A stretch of DNA of 64,000 nucleotides. Source: DATDPM01 sp963841995. GTDB taxonomy: Bacteria > Pseudomonadota > Alphaproteobacteria > DATDPM01. The notes below the pieces were generated by a model, which worked only from the letters and a program-made list of their open reading frames with translations, made no database searches and had not been told where the DNA came from. The DNA is taken from positions 108,566 through 172,565 of the forward strand of contig CAWJEX010000001.1 in assembly GCA_963841995.1 (NCBI GenBank), given 5' to 3'. Below, in pieces: positions 18,327 through 28,484 of this stretch. The position numbers and the translations under genes are program-made. Each line of letters begins with the position of its first letter. The stretch's first letter is position 1.

Positions 18327-19728
18327 GGCGAATCGATATGCGCCGGTGGTGCTGGCTTGTTTGCTGCTTTCCGCCTGCGAAGTCGGCCCCGATTATCAAA
18401 AACCGGCGGCGGCAAGCCCTCCCGCCTATAAGGAATCGAGCGAGACCGTGGCGAAAACCGAAGGCTGGAAGCCGGCCCAACCGCGGGATGCGGCAAACCG
18501 CGGCGCTTGGTGGTCGATTTACAACGATCCGGTGCTCGTTGGAATTGAATCGCAGGTGGAGATTTCGAATCAAAATCTGAAAGCCTCGGAAGCGGCGTTC
18601 CGCCAGGCGCGGGCCTTGGTAAGCGAGGCGCGCGCCGGCTATTTCCCGGTGTTGGGGGCGAACGCCTCGGTCCAGCGGTCCGGACAGGGCGGCGGTTCAA
18701 GCTCGGGCGGCACGACTTTTTCCGCCTCCCGCGCCCAAACCCAATACGACCTGACCGCTTCGGCGAGCTGGGACCTCGATCTATGGGGCCGGATCCGCCG
18801 CGAAGTCGAAAGCAACGAGGCGAGCGCCCAGGCGAGTGCCGCCGATCTCGCTTCGGCCCGGCTGTCCTTTCAGGCCGAGCTGGCCTCCGACTATTTTTCG
18901 CTCCGCATCGACGATGAGCTGGCGCGCTTGTTGAACGCGACGGTGGAGGCGTTTCAGAAGTCGCTGGAAATTACCCAGAATCGCTATCATGCGGGGGTCG
19001 CCGCCAAATCCGACGTGGCCCAGGCGCAAACCCAGGTCGAAACCACAAGGGCCCAGGCGATTGCCGTCGGCGTACAGCGCGCCCAACTCGAACATGCGAT
19101 TGCGGTGCTGATCGGCAAGCCGCCGGCGGAATTTTCGATCGCGCCGGAGCCATTTAAATCGGACATTCCGGAGGTCCCGGCGGGCGTGCCGTCGACCCTC
19201 CTGGAACGGCGGCCCGATATCGCCGGGGCGGAACGTCGGGTCGCCGCGGCTAATGCGCAAATCGGCGTGGCGATCGCCGCCTATTATCCGGACCTGACGC
19301 TGAGCGCGTCCTACGGCTTTGCCGGTCCGGTGCTGGGCACGCTGATCCAGGCGTCGAATGCGGTTTGGGCGCTCGGACCGCAGCTTGCGGAAACCATTTT
19401 CAATGGCGGCCTTCGCGAGGCGCAAGTCGAGGCAGCGAAGGCGGCTTACGATCAGACCGTTGCCGACTACCGGCAGACCGTGCTCAGCGGATTTCAGCAA
19501 GTCGAAGACGAGCTTTCGAATCTGCGAATTCTGGCGCAACAGGCGCAGGTTCAAGACGGCGCGGTCAAACATGCTGAGGAATCCGAGAGCTTGATCCTCA
19601 ACGAATACAAGGCGGGGACGGTCGACTATACGAGCGTGGTGACGGCGCAAGCCACGGCGCTGAGCAACAAGCAGACTCTGCTCAATATCCAGCAATCCCA
19701 GCTGGCGGCGAATGTGGCCTTGATTTAG
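18316..19728 (+). CDS. NodT-family efflux outer-membrane lipoprotein, early stop
   Basis: The outer-membrane channel (TolC/OprM superfamily) of the adjacent RND pump. A lipoprotein signal with LLLSAC (Cys at residue 21) is followed by EVGPDYQKP, the typical NodT N-terminus. Two OEP repeats are visible, including LERRPDIAGAERRVAAANAQ and GLREAQVEAAKAAYDQTVAD. The frame ends at TAG 19726-19728 right after NVALI, but the sequence continues in frame ALGGGWTRVDLP to TAG 19831-19833. NVALI(Q/K)ALGGGW is the conserved family end, so the TAG is best explained as a C-to-T change of CAG, losing about 35 residues. The base lies in a GATTC context. Probably functional or a base-calling error. Confidence 0.88.
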   Translation: MAHKANRYAPVVLACLLLSACEVGPDYQKPAAASPPAYKESSETVAKTEGWKPAQPRDAANRGAWWSIYNDPVLVGIESQVEISNQNLKASEAAFRQARALVSEARAGYFPVLGANASVQRSGQGGGSSSGGTTFSASRAQTQYDLTASASWDLDLWGRIRREVESNEASAQASAADLASARLSFQAELASDYFSLRIDDELARLLNATVEAFQKSLEITQNRYHAGVAAKSDVAQAQTQVETTRAQAIAVGVQRAQLEHAIAVLIGKPPAEFSIAPEPFKSDIPEVPAGVPSTLLERRPDIAGAERRVAAANAQIGVAIAAYYPDLTLSASYGFAGPVLGTLIQASNAVWALGPQLAETIFNGGLREAQVEAAKAAYDQTVADYRQTVLSGFQQVEDELSNLRILAQQAQVQDGAVKHAEESESLILNEYKAGTVDYTSVVTAQATALSNKQTLLNIQQSQLAANVALI

Positions 19729-19829
19729 GCGCTGGGCGGCGGCTGGACGAGGGTCGATCTGCCGGCGGGCGATCAGCTCAAGGGCAATGACACTTCAAGT
19801 TCGATGGAAAGCAAAGAATCGAAGAGTCC

Positions 19830-20066
19830 CTAGGGGTCGCGCCGCTTGCTTGCCGCCGAGGCGTCGTCGATTCCCGAACGGTCGCTGAAGAAGACGAGTG
19901 CCATTAGCGCTGAACCGAGCGCTGCGGTGCCGACAATGCCGAGCGTCAGTGCGATATAGCCGTTGACGCTGAGATCGAGACTGTCGAAGCCGAAATAGGC
20001 ATAGGCGCCAATTCCGGTCAGGGAGAGGACAAACGTCCCCACCCCGACAATCAGCGCGTGCCGCAA
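19830..20066 (-). CDS. Small two-TM membrane protein
   Basis: A 78-residue protein of unknown function. Two hydrophobic helices (LIVGVGTFVLSLTGIGAYAY and YIALTLGIVGTAALGSALMA) flank a short Asp-rich loop, and the tail FFSDRSGIDDASAASKRRDP is cytosolic in character. No ATG is available in frame; the likely start is TTG at 20066. Uncharacterised small proteins of this type are common in alphaproteobacteria, but I can assign no role. Its 3' end meets the extended reading of the NodT-like gene tail to tail. Confidence 0.55.
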   Translation of the reverse strand: MRHALIVGVGTFVLSLTGIGAYAYFGFDSLDLSVNGYIALTLGIVGTAALGSALMALVFFSDRSGIDDASAASKRRDP

Positions 20067-20296
20067 CCGCGACCTGTAATCGCCGCGCTCTCTGGTCTTT
20101 CCGTTCCGCTCTCAAATAGCTGCCCCCGGAGGCCGGATTTAAGGGCAATTCGATCCTCAATGGGGGAGCCTCGGCCGGGAGCACCGTGGAATTGGCCCTC
20201 TGAGCCGGCCGATTCGGCCTGGCTTAACCATTCGATAATAGGCCTTCGTATAGGAACTATAGGCGTTTAAGACAGGCTAAGAAGCAAAATTTCTAC

Positions 20297-22316
20297 ATGT
20301 TTTGGCGAAAGCCTTCCGCAGAGGGGCGCGTCGCCGCCGGCAAGTGGAATTCGGGGGTTACCATGACGTTGTCGAGGATTCGCGACCTGTCGCTTTCCGT
20401 GAAGGTCGGAGGGTTGGCAACGGCCTTTCTGTTGCCCCTGATACTGCTCGGGCACTTTCTCGTCGACGAGAAGCTCGACCTCGTCAATTTCTCGGCGCTT
20501 GAGATCGACGGTGTTCGATATTTGAAACCCACCCACGCGCTTCTGACCGCGCTTGCCGCGCCGAACATCGATAGCGCCGAGGTCCAAAAACAGGCCGGCG
20601 CCCTCGAGCAAGCCAGCCACGACCTTGCAAAGAGCGTCGATGTCGGAGAGCAAGTCTCGGGTGCGGTGTCGCAGGCCCGCGGCTTGCACGGAACGGGCGA
20701 TCCCGGATCCGCCATCGATCAGGCAACGGGGTTGATTGCCGCCGTTGCCGAGAAATCGAACCTCTCGCTCGATCCCGATCTGGACAGCCATTACTTGATG
20801 GACTCCCTCGCCAATCAAATCCCGAATGTCGTCTTGCGGAGTTTGGATTTGCGCGCGGTGGGCGCTGCGCTCAAGAAATCGGATTCCGATCAACCCGTGC
20901 CGCTGGCGGTGGCGACCGCCGGCATGGCGACCGCCGCCGGCAATTTCGTGACCGGCATTGACAAGGCCATTGCGGGAAATCCCGACGGGTCGCTGAAAAA
21001 ATCCCTCGGCGATTTACGGAAGGCTCTTGCCGGGGCGAATGATAAGCTGGTTGTGGCGGCGAAGGCCGGGGACGCTGTGGCGATTGAAACGGCGTCCGGC
21101 GACGTCATCGCGGCGGCCCATTCCCTCCTCGATACCGGCGATGATGAGCTCAACCGATTACTCCAGATCCGGGTCAACGGCTTCTATGATTTTCTCTTCA
21201 CGCGACTGGCCATCGTTGCCGCATTGGTCTTGATCGGCGGTGCCTTTGCGTTCATTACCGCTCGCTCTGTCATTCGGCCCATCGGTGCCATGACCAAGGC
21301 GATGGAACGATTGGCCGGAGGCGACACCAATACCGAAATTCCCGGCACGGACAGCCGCAATGAGATCGGCGCCATGGCCAAGGCCGTCCAGATCTTCAAG
21401 GATCGAACCATCGAAGCTGGCCGCTTGCGTGAAGAACAACAGCGTCAGCAGCGGCAACAGGCCGAGCGCACGAAGCATATCGAAGCGAGCATCGACGTCT
21501 TCCAGAAATCGGTCGGCGACGTGGTAAAGGCTCTGGGCGCCGCGGCAGCGGAGCTCCAGCAAACGGCCCGGTCGATGTCGGTGATCTCCGAGGAAACGGC
21601 GCAGCGCTCGGCGATGGTGGCCACGGCCTCGGAAAGTGCCACAAAAAACGTCCAGACGGTGGCTGCGGCGACCGAAGAATTGAGTGCCTCAATCAGCGAA
21701 ATCGGCGGTCAGGTTACCGAGTTCGACGCGTATCGCCGGCGATGCGGTGGTTCAGGCGGCCAACGCCAACGCCAAGGTGCAGAGCTTGAATACGGCGGTT
21801 CAGAAGATCGGCGACGTCGTGCAGCTGATCAGCGACATTGCCGGGCAAACCAATCTCCTCGCCCTCAATGCAACGATCGAAGCCGCGCGCGCGGGCGAAG
21901 CCGGCAAGGGCTTCGCGGTGGTCGCTTCCGAGGTCAAGAATCTCGCGACGCAGACCGCGAGAGCGACCGAGGAAGTCGGCCTGCAAATCAAGACGATTCA
22001 GGACGCTACCCGCGAATCCGTTCACGAAATCCAGGCGATCACTGAGACGATCGAGCGGGTCAACGGCATCGCCACCGCGATCGCCTCGGCGGTGGAAGAG
22101 CAAGGCAGCGCCACGAATGAAATCGCCCGCAATGTTCATCAGGCGGCGCAAGGTACCGGCGAGGTCTCGACGAACATCGCAGGCGTTAGAGAAGCGGCTG
22201 AAAACACCGGCGATGCCGTCAAGCACGTCCTCGCCTCGATCGAACAGCTCTCGCAGAATGGCGAGAATCTCAAAATTCAGGTCGAGGAATTCTTGCGGGA
22301 AGTGCGGGCGGCGTAA
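20297..22316 (+). CDS. Methyl-accepting chemotaxis protein, apparent frameshift
   Basis: A transmembrane chemoreceptor of about 670 residues after frame repair. A membrane helix at about residues 37-54 precedes a mostly helical periplasmic sensor of about 240 residues. Then come a second helix (LAIVAALVLIGGAFAFITAR), a HAMP domain starting SVIRPIGAMTKAME, and the MA signalling domain with the invariant hairpin tip QTNLLALNATIEAARAGEAG in the second frame. The break is at GAGTTC 21719-21724: frame one ends ISEIGGQVTE and the next frame continues STRIAGDAVVQAAN. Removing one T restores TESTRIAGDAV as in homologues. An ATG at 20363 (MTLSRIRDLSL) is an alternative start. The ligand is unknown and no che genes are nearby. 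Confidence 0.85.
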
Positions 22317-22347
22317 CCGCGCCCCGTCGTCATCGCACCGGGTCATG

Positions 22348-22363
22348 GGGGCGTCGCCGCCCC
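22348..22363 (+). terminator. GC hairpin between convergent MCP and fds genes
   Basis: GGGGCG-TCGC-CGCCCC followed by GGAATTTT lies between the MCP stop and the convergent fdsD stop. The stem is strong but the T-run is poor, so it is a weak terminator candidate for the plus strand and could act on both. Confidence 0.3.
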
Positions 22364-22370
22364 GGAATTT

Positions 22371-22592
22371 TCAGCGCTTACTGCGCAGCTTCTTGAGGGC
22401 TTCGAGGGCCAGGGCGTCCAGATCCTTGCCGCCTTCGGCATCGATATGGGCAAAAATATCCGCACGCATTTGCGGACTCCAAAAACGCCGGATGTGATCG
22501 GCGAGCCCGTCGACCGCGGCCGGCTGCGGATAACCGGCGAAGAAATGCGAAATCTGGTTGGCCATCGAGACCAGGCGTTCAGGCACAAACAC
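22371..22592 (-). CDS. fdsD: Formate dehydrogenase delta subunit
   Basis: A 73-residue protein recognised by PERLVSMANQISHFFA and VADHI-like GLADHIRRFWSPQMR, the pattern of FdsD. This small cytosolic subunit is needed for activity or assembly of soluble NAD-dependent molybdenum formate dehydrogenases. It is the last gene of the fdsGBA-fdhD-fdsD operon. GTG at 22592 is chosen because GGAG lies 6 nt upstream and no family similarity extends further. It overlaps the end of fdhD by 14 nt, so translation is probably coupled. Confidence 0.85.
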   Translation of the reverse strand: MFVPERLVSMANQISHFFAGYPQPAAVDGLADHIRRFWSPQMRADIFAHIDAEGGKDLDALALEALKKLRSKR

Positions 22593-23406
22593 GGGTGGCT
22601 CCTTTTTCGGCGTGCACGCGTTCGGCGTGGGTAAAAACGACAAAGCTGTCGGGCCGCACGACCGCAATGACGGTGATGCCTGATTCCTCGGCAAGCCGCA
22701 CCGCCAGGGCGGTCGGGGCTGAAATCGCACCGACCATGGGGATGCCGACCATCATCGATTTCTGCACGAGCTCGAAGCTGCACCGGCTGGTCAGCAGCGC
22801 GAAACCCTGGGAAGGATCGAGCGGCCGCAAGACGATCGCGCCGATGAGCTTGTCCAAGGCGTTGTGTCGGCCGACGTCTTCGCGGACCAATTGGATGGTG
22901 CCCTCGGCATCGACAAAAGCCGCGGCGTGAATTGAACGGGTCAGGCGATTGATCAGCTGCTGTTCGGGAAGTGCGGCCAGGGCTTTGTAGATCGCTGCCG
23001 GGGAAATGCGGAAGGATGAGTGGACGGGTCTCACCGGTTGGATCGTCTGTTTCAGGCTGTCGACCCCGCAAAGCCCGCAGCCGGTCCGGCCTTCGAGATT
23101 GCGGTGGCGCTCCGAAAGTGACGCGAAGCGCCGCGCGGAGATCGTCAGGCGGGCTTCGATGCCGCCTTCGACCGGCGATGCTTCGAAATCGAGCAATTCA
23201 CCGCGGTTTTCCAGGATGCCCTCGGTCAGGCTGAAGCCGAGGGCAAAATCTTCGATATCGGAGGGTGTGGCCATCATCACGGCGTGGGACACGCCGTTAT
23301 AGACGAGGGCGACGGGCGTCTCTTCGGCCACGACGGAGGGCGTCTCCGCCGCCTCGTCGCCCGCAAAGCGCCGCGCCGCGACGGTCGTGTAAAGCGGATG
23401 GCTCAT
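22579..23406 (-). CDS. fdhD: Formate dehydrogenase accessory sulfurtransferase FdhD
   Basis: FdhD passes sulfur from the IscS desulfurase to the molybdenum cofactor before its insertion in formate dehydrogenase. The 275-residue protein has the catalytic cysteine loop TGCGLCG (about residues 108-114), the nucleotide/cofactor pocket VREDVGRHNALDKLIG, and the conserved SRCSFELVQKSMMVGIP stretch. Length is normal. It starts 30 nt after the fdsA stop and overlaps fdsD. Confidence 0.95.
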   Translation of the reverse strand: MSHPLYTTVAARRFAGDEAAETPSVVAEETPVALVYNGVSHAVMMATPSDIEDFALGFSLTEGILENRGELLDFEASPVEGGIEARLTISARRFASLSERHRNLEGRTGCGLCGVDSLKQTIQPVRPVHSSFRISPAAIYKALAALPEQQLINRLTRSIHAAAFVDAEGTIQLVREDVGRHNALDKLIGAIVLRPLDPSQGFALLTSRCSFELVQKSMMVGIPMVGAISAPTALAVRLAEESGITVIAVVRPDSFVVFTHAERVHAEKGATRVCA

Positions 23407-23436
23407 CGCCCTAGGCCCAACATGCGGCGAAACCGG

Positions 23437-26286
23437 TTATTCCGCCGCGGCTCTAGCCGAAGCAATCCGTTGCGCCTGTGCCCGAAGCTCGCGGTATTCC
23501 TCCTGCCATTCCGACGGATGATTGGTCGGCCGGACTTGAACCGCGATGACCTTGTATTCGGGGCAATTGGTCGCCCAGTCGGAGGCTTCGGTGGTCAGCA
23601 CATTGGTACCCGACATCGGATGATGGAACGTCGTGTAGACGACGCCCGGCTGCATGCGCGGCGAAATCTTGGCCCGCAACGCAATGTCGCCGGACCGGCT
23701 GCCGATTGAAACCCATTCGCCGTCGCGGACCCCGCGCTGTTCGGCATCGTGGGGATGGATCTCCAGCACGTCTTCTTCGTGCCAGGTGCTGTTCTCGGTC
23801 CGCCGGGTCTGCGCGCCCACATTGTAATGGGCGAGGATACGGCCCGTGGTCAGGATCAGCGGGAAGCGCGCCGAGGTCTTTTCGTCCGTCGGCACGTATT
23901 CGGTGATCATGAACCGGCCCTTGCCGCGCACGAACTCCTTGACGTGCATGATCGGTGTTCCGGCGGGCGCCGCATCGTTGCACGGCCACTGAATGCTGCC
24001 CATCTCGTCGAGCTTGGCGTAGCTCACATGGGTGAAGGTCGGCGTCATCCGGGCGATCTCGTCCATGATCTCCGACGGATGGGAATAATTCATCGGATAG
24101 CCCATGGCATTGGAGATCAACTGCGTCACTTCCCAATCGGCGTATTTGGCGAGCGGCGGCATCGCTTTGCGCACGCGGCTGATACGCCGCTCGGCGTTGG
24201 TAAAGGTGCCGTCCTTCTCGAGGAAGGACGAGCCCGGCAGGAAGATATGGGCAAAATTGGCGGTCTCGTTCAGGAACAGGTCGTGGACCACCACGCATTC
24301 CATGGCGCTGAGGCCGGCGATGATGTGCTGAACATTCGGGTCGGATTGGGCGATGTCTTCGCCCTGAACGTAAAGACCCATGAACCCGCCGCCCAAGGCC
24401 GAGTCGATCATGTTGGGAATGCGGTAGCCGGGTTCGGCATCGAGCTTGGTATTCCATAGCGCTTCAAAGGATTCGCGGGTGGCCGTATCGGACACATGGC
24501 GATAGCCGCTGAACTCGTGGGGGAACGAACCCATGTCGCAGGAGCCCTGGACGTTGTTCTGCCCGCGCAGCGGATTAATGCCGACACCGTTCCGCCCGAT
24601 GTTCCCGGTCGCCATGGCGAGATTGGCCATGCCGATCACCATGGTCGAGCCTTGTGCGTGCTCGGTAACGCCGAGGCCGTAATAGATCGCGGCGTTGCCG
24701 CCGGTCGCATAGAGCCTGGCAGCACCGCGAACCTGCGCCGCCGGAACGCCGGTGATGGATTCGGTGCGCTCGGGCGAGTTCCGTTCCTGGACGATGAAAT
24801 CGCGCCACGCCTTGAAGGCATCGCGTTCGCAGCGCTCGGCAATGAAGCTCTCATTCGTCAAACCTTCGGTGACGACGACGTGAGCGATGGCGTTGATGAA
24901 CGCGACGTTGCTGCCGGGCTTCAACTGAAGATGATAATCCGCCTTCACATGGGGCGACTTGACGAGATCGATCTGTCGCGGATCGGCAACGATCAACCGC
25001 GCGCCGCCGTCGATGATGCGCCGCTTCATGCGCGAGGCGAAGACCGGATGCGCATCGGTCGGATTGGCGCCAATCACCAGGATCACGTCCGCATCCAGGA
25101 CCGAATTGAAATCCTGTGTGCCGGCCGATTCGCCCAACGTGTTCTTGAGGCCATAGCCGGTCGGCGAATGGCAGACGCGGGCGCAGGTATCGACATTGTT
25201 GTTCTTGAATGCGGCGCGGACGAGCTTTTGCACCAGATAGGTTTCTTCGTTCGTGCAGCGCGACGAGGTGATGGCGCCGATCGCTTCGCGGCCGTATTTG
25301 GCCTGAATGCGCTTGAACTCCGAAGCCGTATGGGCGATCGCTTCCTCCCAGGAAACTTCTTGCCACGGATCGGTGACCTTCTTGCGGATCATCGGCTTGG
25401 TGATGCGATCGGCATGAGTTGCATAGCCCCAGGCGAAGCGGCCCTTGACGCAGGAATGCCCGTGATTGGCCTTGCCGTCTTTGTAGGGGACCATGCGGAC
25501 GACTTCGGATCCCTGCATTTCGGCCTTGAAGGTGCACCCCACCCCGCAATAGGCGCAGGTGGTGATGACGCTGTGTTCGCCTTGGCCTTTCTCGAGCACG
25601 GATTTCTCGATCAGGGTCGCGGTCGGGCAGGCCTGAACGCAGGCGCCGCAAGACACGCATTCGGATTCGAGGAAGGGCTGATGCTCGCTGGGCGCTACCA
25701 CCGAGGCGAAGCCGCGGCCGTCGATGGTCAGCGCGAAGGTGCCCTGGACTTCTTCACAGGCGCGCACGCAGCGCGAGCAAACGATGCACTTGGCGGGATC
25801 GAAGGTGAAATAGGGGTTCGATTCGTCCTTGGTCGAATGAATGTGGTTGGCGCCGTCATAGCCGTAGCGGACGTCGCGCAAGCCGACGACACCGGCCATG
25901 TCCTGAAGCTCGCAGTTTCCGTTGGCGCCGCAAGTCAGGCAATCCAGCGGATGATCGGAGATGTAGAGCTCCATCACATTGCGGCGGAGCTTGGCCAGCT
26001 TCGGCGATTGGGTCTTCACCTTCATGCCCGCCTCGGCCGGCGTCGTGCAGGAGGCGGGGAAGCCGCGCCGCCCCTCGATCTCGACCAGACACAAGCGGCA
26101 GGAGCCGAAGGGCTCCATGCTGTCGGTGGCGCAGAGCTTCGGGATCTTCGCGTCGATCATGGCCGCCGCGCGCATGAGCGACGTTCCGGCCGGGACTTCG
26201 ACCTTCTGACCGTCGATCTCCAGCGCGATCATGGAGCCGGATCTGCGCTCCGGCGTACCGTAATCGAGTTCTTGAATGAGAGGCAT
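23437..26286 (-). CDS. fdsA: NAD-dependent formate dehydrogenase alpha subunit
   Basis: The catalytic subunit (949 residues) oxidising formate to CO2 at a bis-MGD molybdenum centre. The N-terminus binds a [2Fe-2S] cluster (C52, C63, C66, C80), then a His/Cys-ligated [4Fe-4S] (H112, C116, C119, C125). Two ferredoxin-type [4Fe-4S] sites (C167-C177 and C210-C220) and the proximal [4Fe-4S] of the Mo domain (C244, C247, C251, C279) follow. The Mo-ligating cysteine is in ARVCHSPTGYG (C372). The order matches FdsA of Cupriavidus and Rhodobacter. It starts 12 nt after fdsB with a GGAG site. Electrons pass through FdsB/FdsG to NAD+. Confidence 0.96.
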   Translation of the reverse strand: MPLIQELDYGTPERRSGSMIALEIDGQKVEVPAGTSLMRAAAMIDAKIPKLCATDSMEPFGSCRLCLVEIEGRRGFPASCTTPAEAGMKVKTQSPKLAKLRRNVMELYISDHPLDCLTCGANGNCELQDMAGVVGLRDVRYGYDGANHIHSTKDESNPYFTFDPAKCIVCSRCVRACEEVQGTFALTIDGRGFASVVAPSEHQPFLESECVSCGACVQACPTATLIEKSVLEKGQGEHSVITTCAYCGVGCTFKAEMQGSEVVRMVPYKDGKANHGHSCVKGRFAWGYATHADRITKPMIRKKVTDPWQEVSWEEAIAHTASEFKRIQAKYGREAIGAITSSRCTNEETYLVQKLVRAAFKNNNVDTCARVCHSPTGYGLKNTLGESAGTQDFNSVLDADVILVIGANPTDAHPVFASRMKRRIIDGGARLIVADPRQIDLVKSPHVKADYHLQLKPGSNVAFINAIAHVVVTEGLTNESFIAERCERDAFKAWRDFIVQERNSPERTESITGVPAAQVRGAARLYATGGNAAIYYGLGVTEHAQGSTMVIGMANLAMATGNIGRNGVGINPLRGQNNVQGSCDMGSFPHEFSGYRHVSDTATRESFEALWNTKLDAEPGYRIPNMIDSALGGGFMGLYVQGEDIAQSDPNVQHIIAGLSAMECVVVHDLFLNETANFAHIFLPGSSFLEKDGTFTNAERRISRVRKAMPPLAKYADWEVTQLISNAMGYPMNYSHPSEIMDEIARMTPTFTHVSYAKLDEMGSIQWPCNDAAPAGTPIMHVKEFVRGKGRFMITEYVPTDEKTSARFPLILTTGRILAHYNVGAQTRRTENSTWHEEDVLEIHPHDAEQRGVRDGEWVSIGSRSGDIALRAKISPRMQPGVVYTTFHHPMSGTNVLTTEASDWATNCPEYKVIAVQVRPTNHPSEWQEEYRELRAQAQRIASARAAAE

Positions 26287-26297
26287 GGGCCGCTCCT

Positions 26298-27857
26298 TTA
26301 TTCCGCTGCCGCAACGGCAGCCACAGGTTTGTGAAAATCATCGGGGAAATGTTCAAGCGCGCTCAGCACGGGAAAAGGCGTCAACCCGCCGAGCGCGCAC
26401 AACGATCCGTTCAGCATCGTGTCGCAAAGGTCGTTGAGGAGTTCGAGATTTTTCGCGCGTTCCTTGCCGGCGACGATCCGCTCGATGACCTCGACGCCGC
26501 GGGTCGAGCCGATCCGGCAAGGCGTGCATTTGCCGCAGGATTCGATGGCGCAGAATTCCATCGAGAACCGCGCCTGTTCGGCGAGATCGACGGTGTCGTC
26601 GAAGACCACCACGCCGCCGTGGCCCAACATGCCCTTGGCCGCGGCGAAGGCTTCGTAATCGAGGGCAGTATCGAACAGCTTCTCCGGGAAATAGGCACCC
26701 AAAGGCCCGCCGACTTGAACCGCGCGGACAGGCCGGCCGGTAATCGTGCCGGCGCCGTAATCGTAGATCAGCTCGCGGAGCGTCATGCCGAAGGCCTTCT
26801 CGATCAACCCGCCGTGCTTGATGTTGCCGGCGAGCTGAATGGTGAGCGTGCCGCGGGACCGGCCCATGCCGAAATCGCGGTAATAGGCGCCGCCCTTATC
26901 GAGAATGATCGGAACGCTGGCCAGCGAAATGACGTTGTTGACCACCGTCGGCTTGGCGAACAAGCCCTTGAGCGCGGGAAGCGGCGGCTTGTAACGGATA
27001 ACGCCGCGCTTGCCTTCCAGGCTTTCGAGCAGCGACGTTTCCTCGCCGCAGATATAAGCGCCAGCACCCCGTCGGACTTCCAGATCGAAGGTGTTGCCGC
27101 TGCCCTGAATATCCTTGCCGAGGAAATTTTTCTCGTAAGCAATCGCGATCGCTTCGTTCAGGATCGCGAAGGCATGGGGATATTCGGAGCGAAGATAGAT
27201 ATAGCCGCGCGTCGCACCGACGGCGACACCGGCAATCGTCATGCCTTCGATGAGAACGAAGGGATCGCCTTCCATGATCATGCGGTCGGCAAAGGTTCCG
27301 GAATCGCCTTCGTCGGCATTGCAGACGATGTATTTCTGATCCGCCGGCGCGTTGATCACCGTCTGCCATTTGATGCCGGTCGGGAAGCCCGCGCCGCCGC
27401 GGCCGCGAAGCCCCGATTCGGTGACTTCCTTGATGATTTCGGCCGGGACCATCGAAAGCGCCCGCTTCAATCCGCGATATCCGTCATGGGCGCGATAATC
27501 GTCGAGCGACAGCGGATCGGTGATCCCGCAGCGCGCGAAGGTCAGGCGTTCCTGATTTTTGAAATAAGGGATCTCCTCGGGCTTGCCGAGACGAAGCTTG
27601 TGCTTGCCGCCGGAAACGAAGCCCGCATCGAACAAGCTTTCAACGTCGGTGGCGGAAACCGGCCCATAGGCGATGCGCCCGGCCGGGGTTTCGACTTCGA
27701 TCATCGGCTCAAGCCAGAGCATGCCGCGCGAGCCGTTGCGCACGATCGCGACATCCAGCTTGCGCGCCGTGGCAACGCGCTCGACGGCTTTGGCCGTCTG
27801 CTCGGCGCCGACCGAGAGCGCCGAGGAATTGCGCGGAATGAAAATGCGCGTGGTCAT
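26298..27857 (-). CDS. fdsB: NAD-dependent formate dehydrogenase beta subunit
   Basis: The NADH-forming flavoprotein subunit, a NuoF homologue with an N-terminal thioredoxin-like extension, 519 residues. Visible sites are the FMN/NAD glycine loop RGRGGAGFPTGIKWQ, the GAGAYICGEETSL motif, and the [4Fe-4S] cysteines in ESCGKCTPCRIGS plus a later C in GSLCALGG. I choose ATG at 27857 (MTTRIFIPRNSS), which overlaps the fdsG stop as ATGA; the longer frame upstream encodes Arg-rich sequence antisense in character to fdsG. Confidence 0.95.
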   Translation of the reverse strand: MTTRIFIPRNSSALSVGAEQTAKAVERVATARKLDVAIVRNGSRGMLWLEPMIEVETPAGRIAYGPVSATDVESLFDAGFVSGGKHKLRLGKPEEIPYFKNQERLTFARCGITDPLSLDDYRAHDGYRGLKRALSMVPAEIIKEVTESGLRGRGGAGFPTGIKWQTVINAPADQKYIVCNADEGDSGTFADRMIMEGDPFVLIEGMTIAGVAVGATRGYIYLRSEYPHAFAILNEAIAIAYEKNFLGKDIQGSGNTFDLEVRRGAGAYICGEETSLLESLEGKRGVIRYKPPLPALKGLFAKPTVVNNVISLASVPIILDKGGAYYRDFGMGRSRGTLTIQLAGNIKHGGLIEKAFGMTLRELIYDYGAGTITGRPVRAVQVGGPLGAYFPEKLFDTALDYEAFAAAKGMLGHGGVVVFDDTVDLAEQARFSMEFCAIESCGKCTPCRIGSTRGVEVIERIVAGKERAKNLELLNDLCDTMLNGSLCALGGLTPFPVLSALEHFPDDFHKPVAAVAAAE

Positions 27858-28330
27858 GCCTTCACCAATTGCGCCACCAGATCGTCGAAGCGATCGGGGG
27901 TGACGCGGCCGTGAACTTCTTCGTCGATGGTGACCGAAGGCGCCAAGGCGCAATTGCCGAGGCAATAAACCGGTTCCAAGGTGAAACGGCGATTAGGGCT
28001 GGTCTCGTGGAAATCGATGCCCAGCGTCTTCTTGGCATGCACGACCAATGCGTTGCAGCTCATCGATTGGCAAGCCTCGGCGCGGCAGATCTTGATGACG
28101 TGGTGGCCCGGCGGCTCGCGGCGGAAATCGTGATAGAACGTGATCACGCCATGAACTTCGGCGCGCGAAAGATTGAGGGCGTCGGCAATTTCACCGACGG
28201 CGGATTTGTCGACATAGCCGAAGGTGTCGCTCAACGCATGCAGGATCGGCAGCAGCGCGCCCGGCAGCGCCTTGCGCTCGGCAATCAACGCGGATGCCGT
28301 CGCCGCCTCCCACGCGATGTATTGGGTCAT
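27854..28330 (-). CDS. fdsG: NAD-dependent formate dehydrogenase gamma subunit
   Basis: A NuoE-like [2Fe-2S] subunit of 158 residues, first in the operon. Cluster ligands are in CRAEACQSMSC (C-x4-C type) and CLGNCALAP (C-x3-C). The helical N-terminus (LPGALLPILHALSDTFGYVD) and GVITFYHDFRREP match the family. Transcription probably starts in the 237-bp gap upstream, where a LysR-type palindrome lies at 28485-28501. Confidence 0.95.
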   Translation of the reverse strand: MTQYIAWEAATASALIAERKALPGALLPILHALSDTFGYVDKSAVGEIADALNLSRAEVHGVITFYHDFRREPPGHHVIKICRAEACQSMSCNALVVHAKKTLGIDFHETSPNRRFTLEPVYCLGNCALAPSVTIDEEVHGRVTPDRFDDLVAQLVKA

Positions 28331-28484
28331 GCTTCGCCTTTTTCCCTGCTATTTAAGCGGTGTTTAAAACACCAAAATGCCCGGCGCCGGCAAGATGCCA
28401 GAGGGGCGCTAACAGGCCCCTAATTCATGCCTTAAATTATGGGAAGTTATTGAAAAACCTTCAAATTGTTGTTTCGGATAACAT

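Noticed and set aside
20235..20275. Repeated TATAGG motif upstream of the chemoreceptor
   Set aside because: Too short and imperfect to call an operator or a flagellar-type promoter.
24496..26334. Long plus-strand ORF opposite fdsA, and another at 26331-27914
   Set aside because: Shadows of fdsA and fdsB, whose cofactor motifs are complete.
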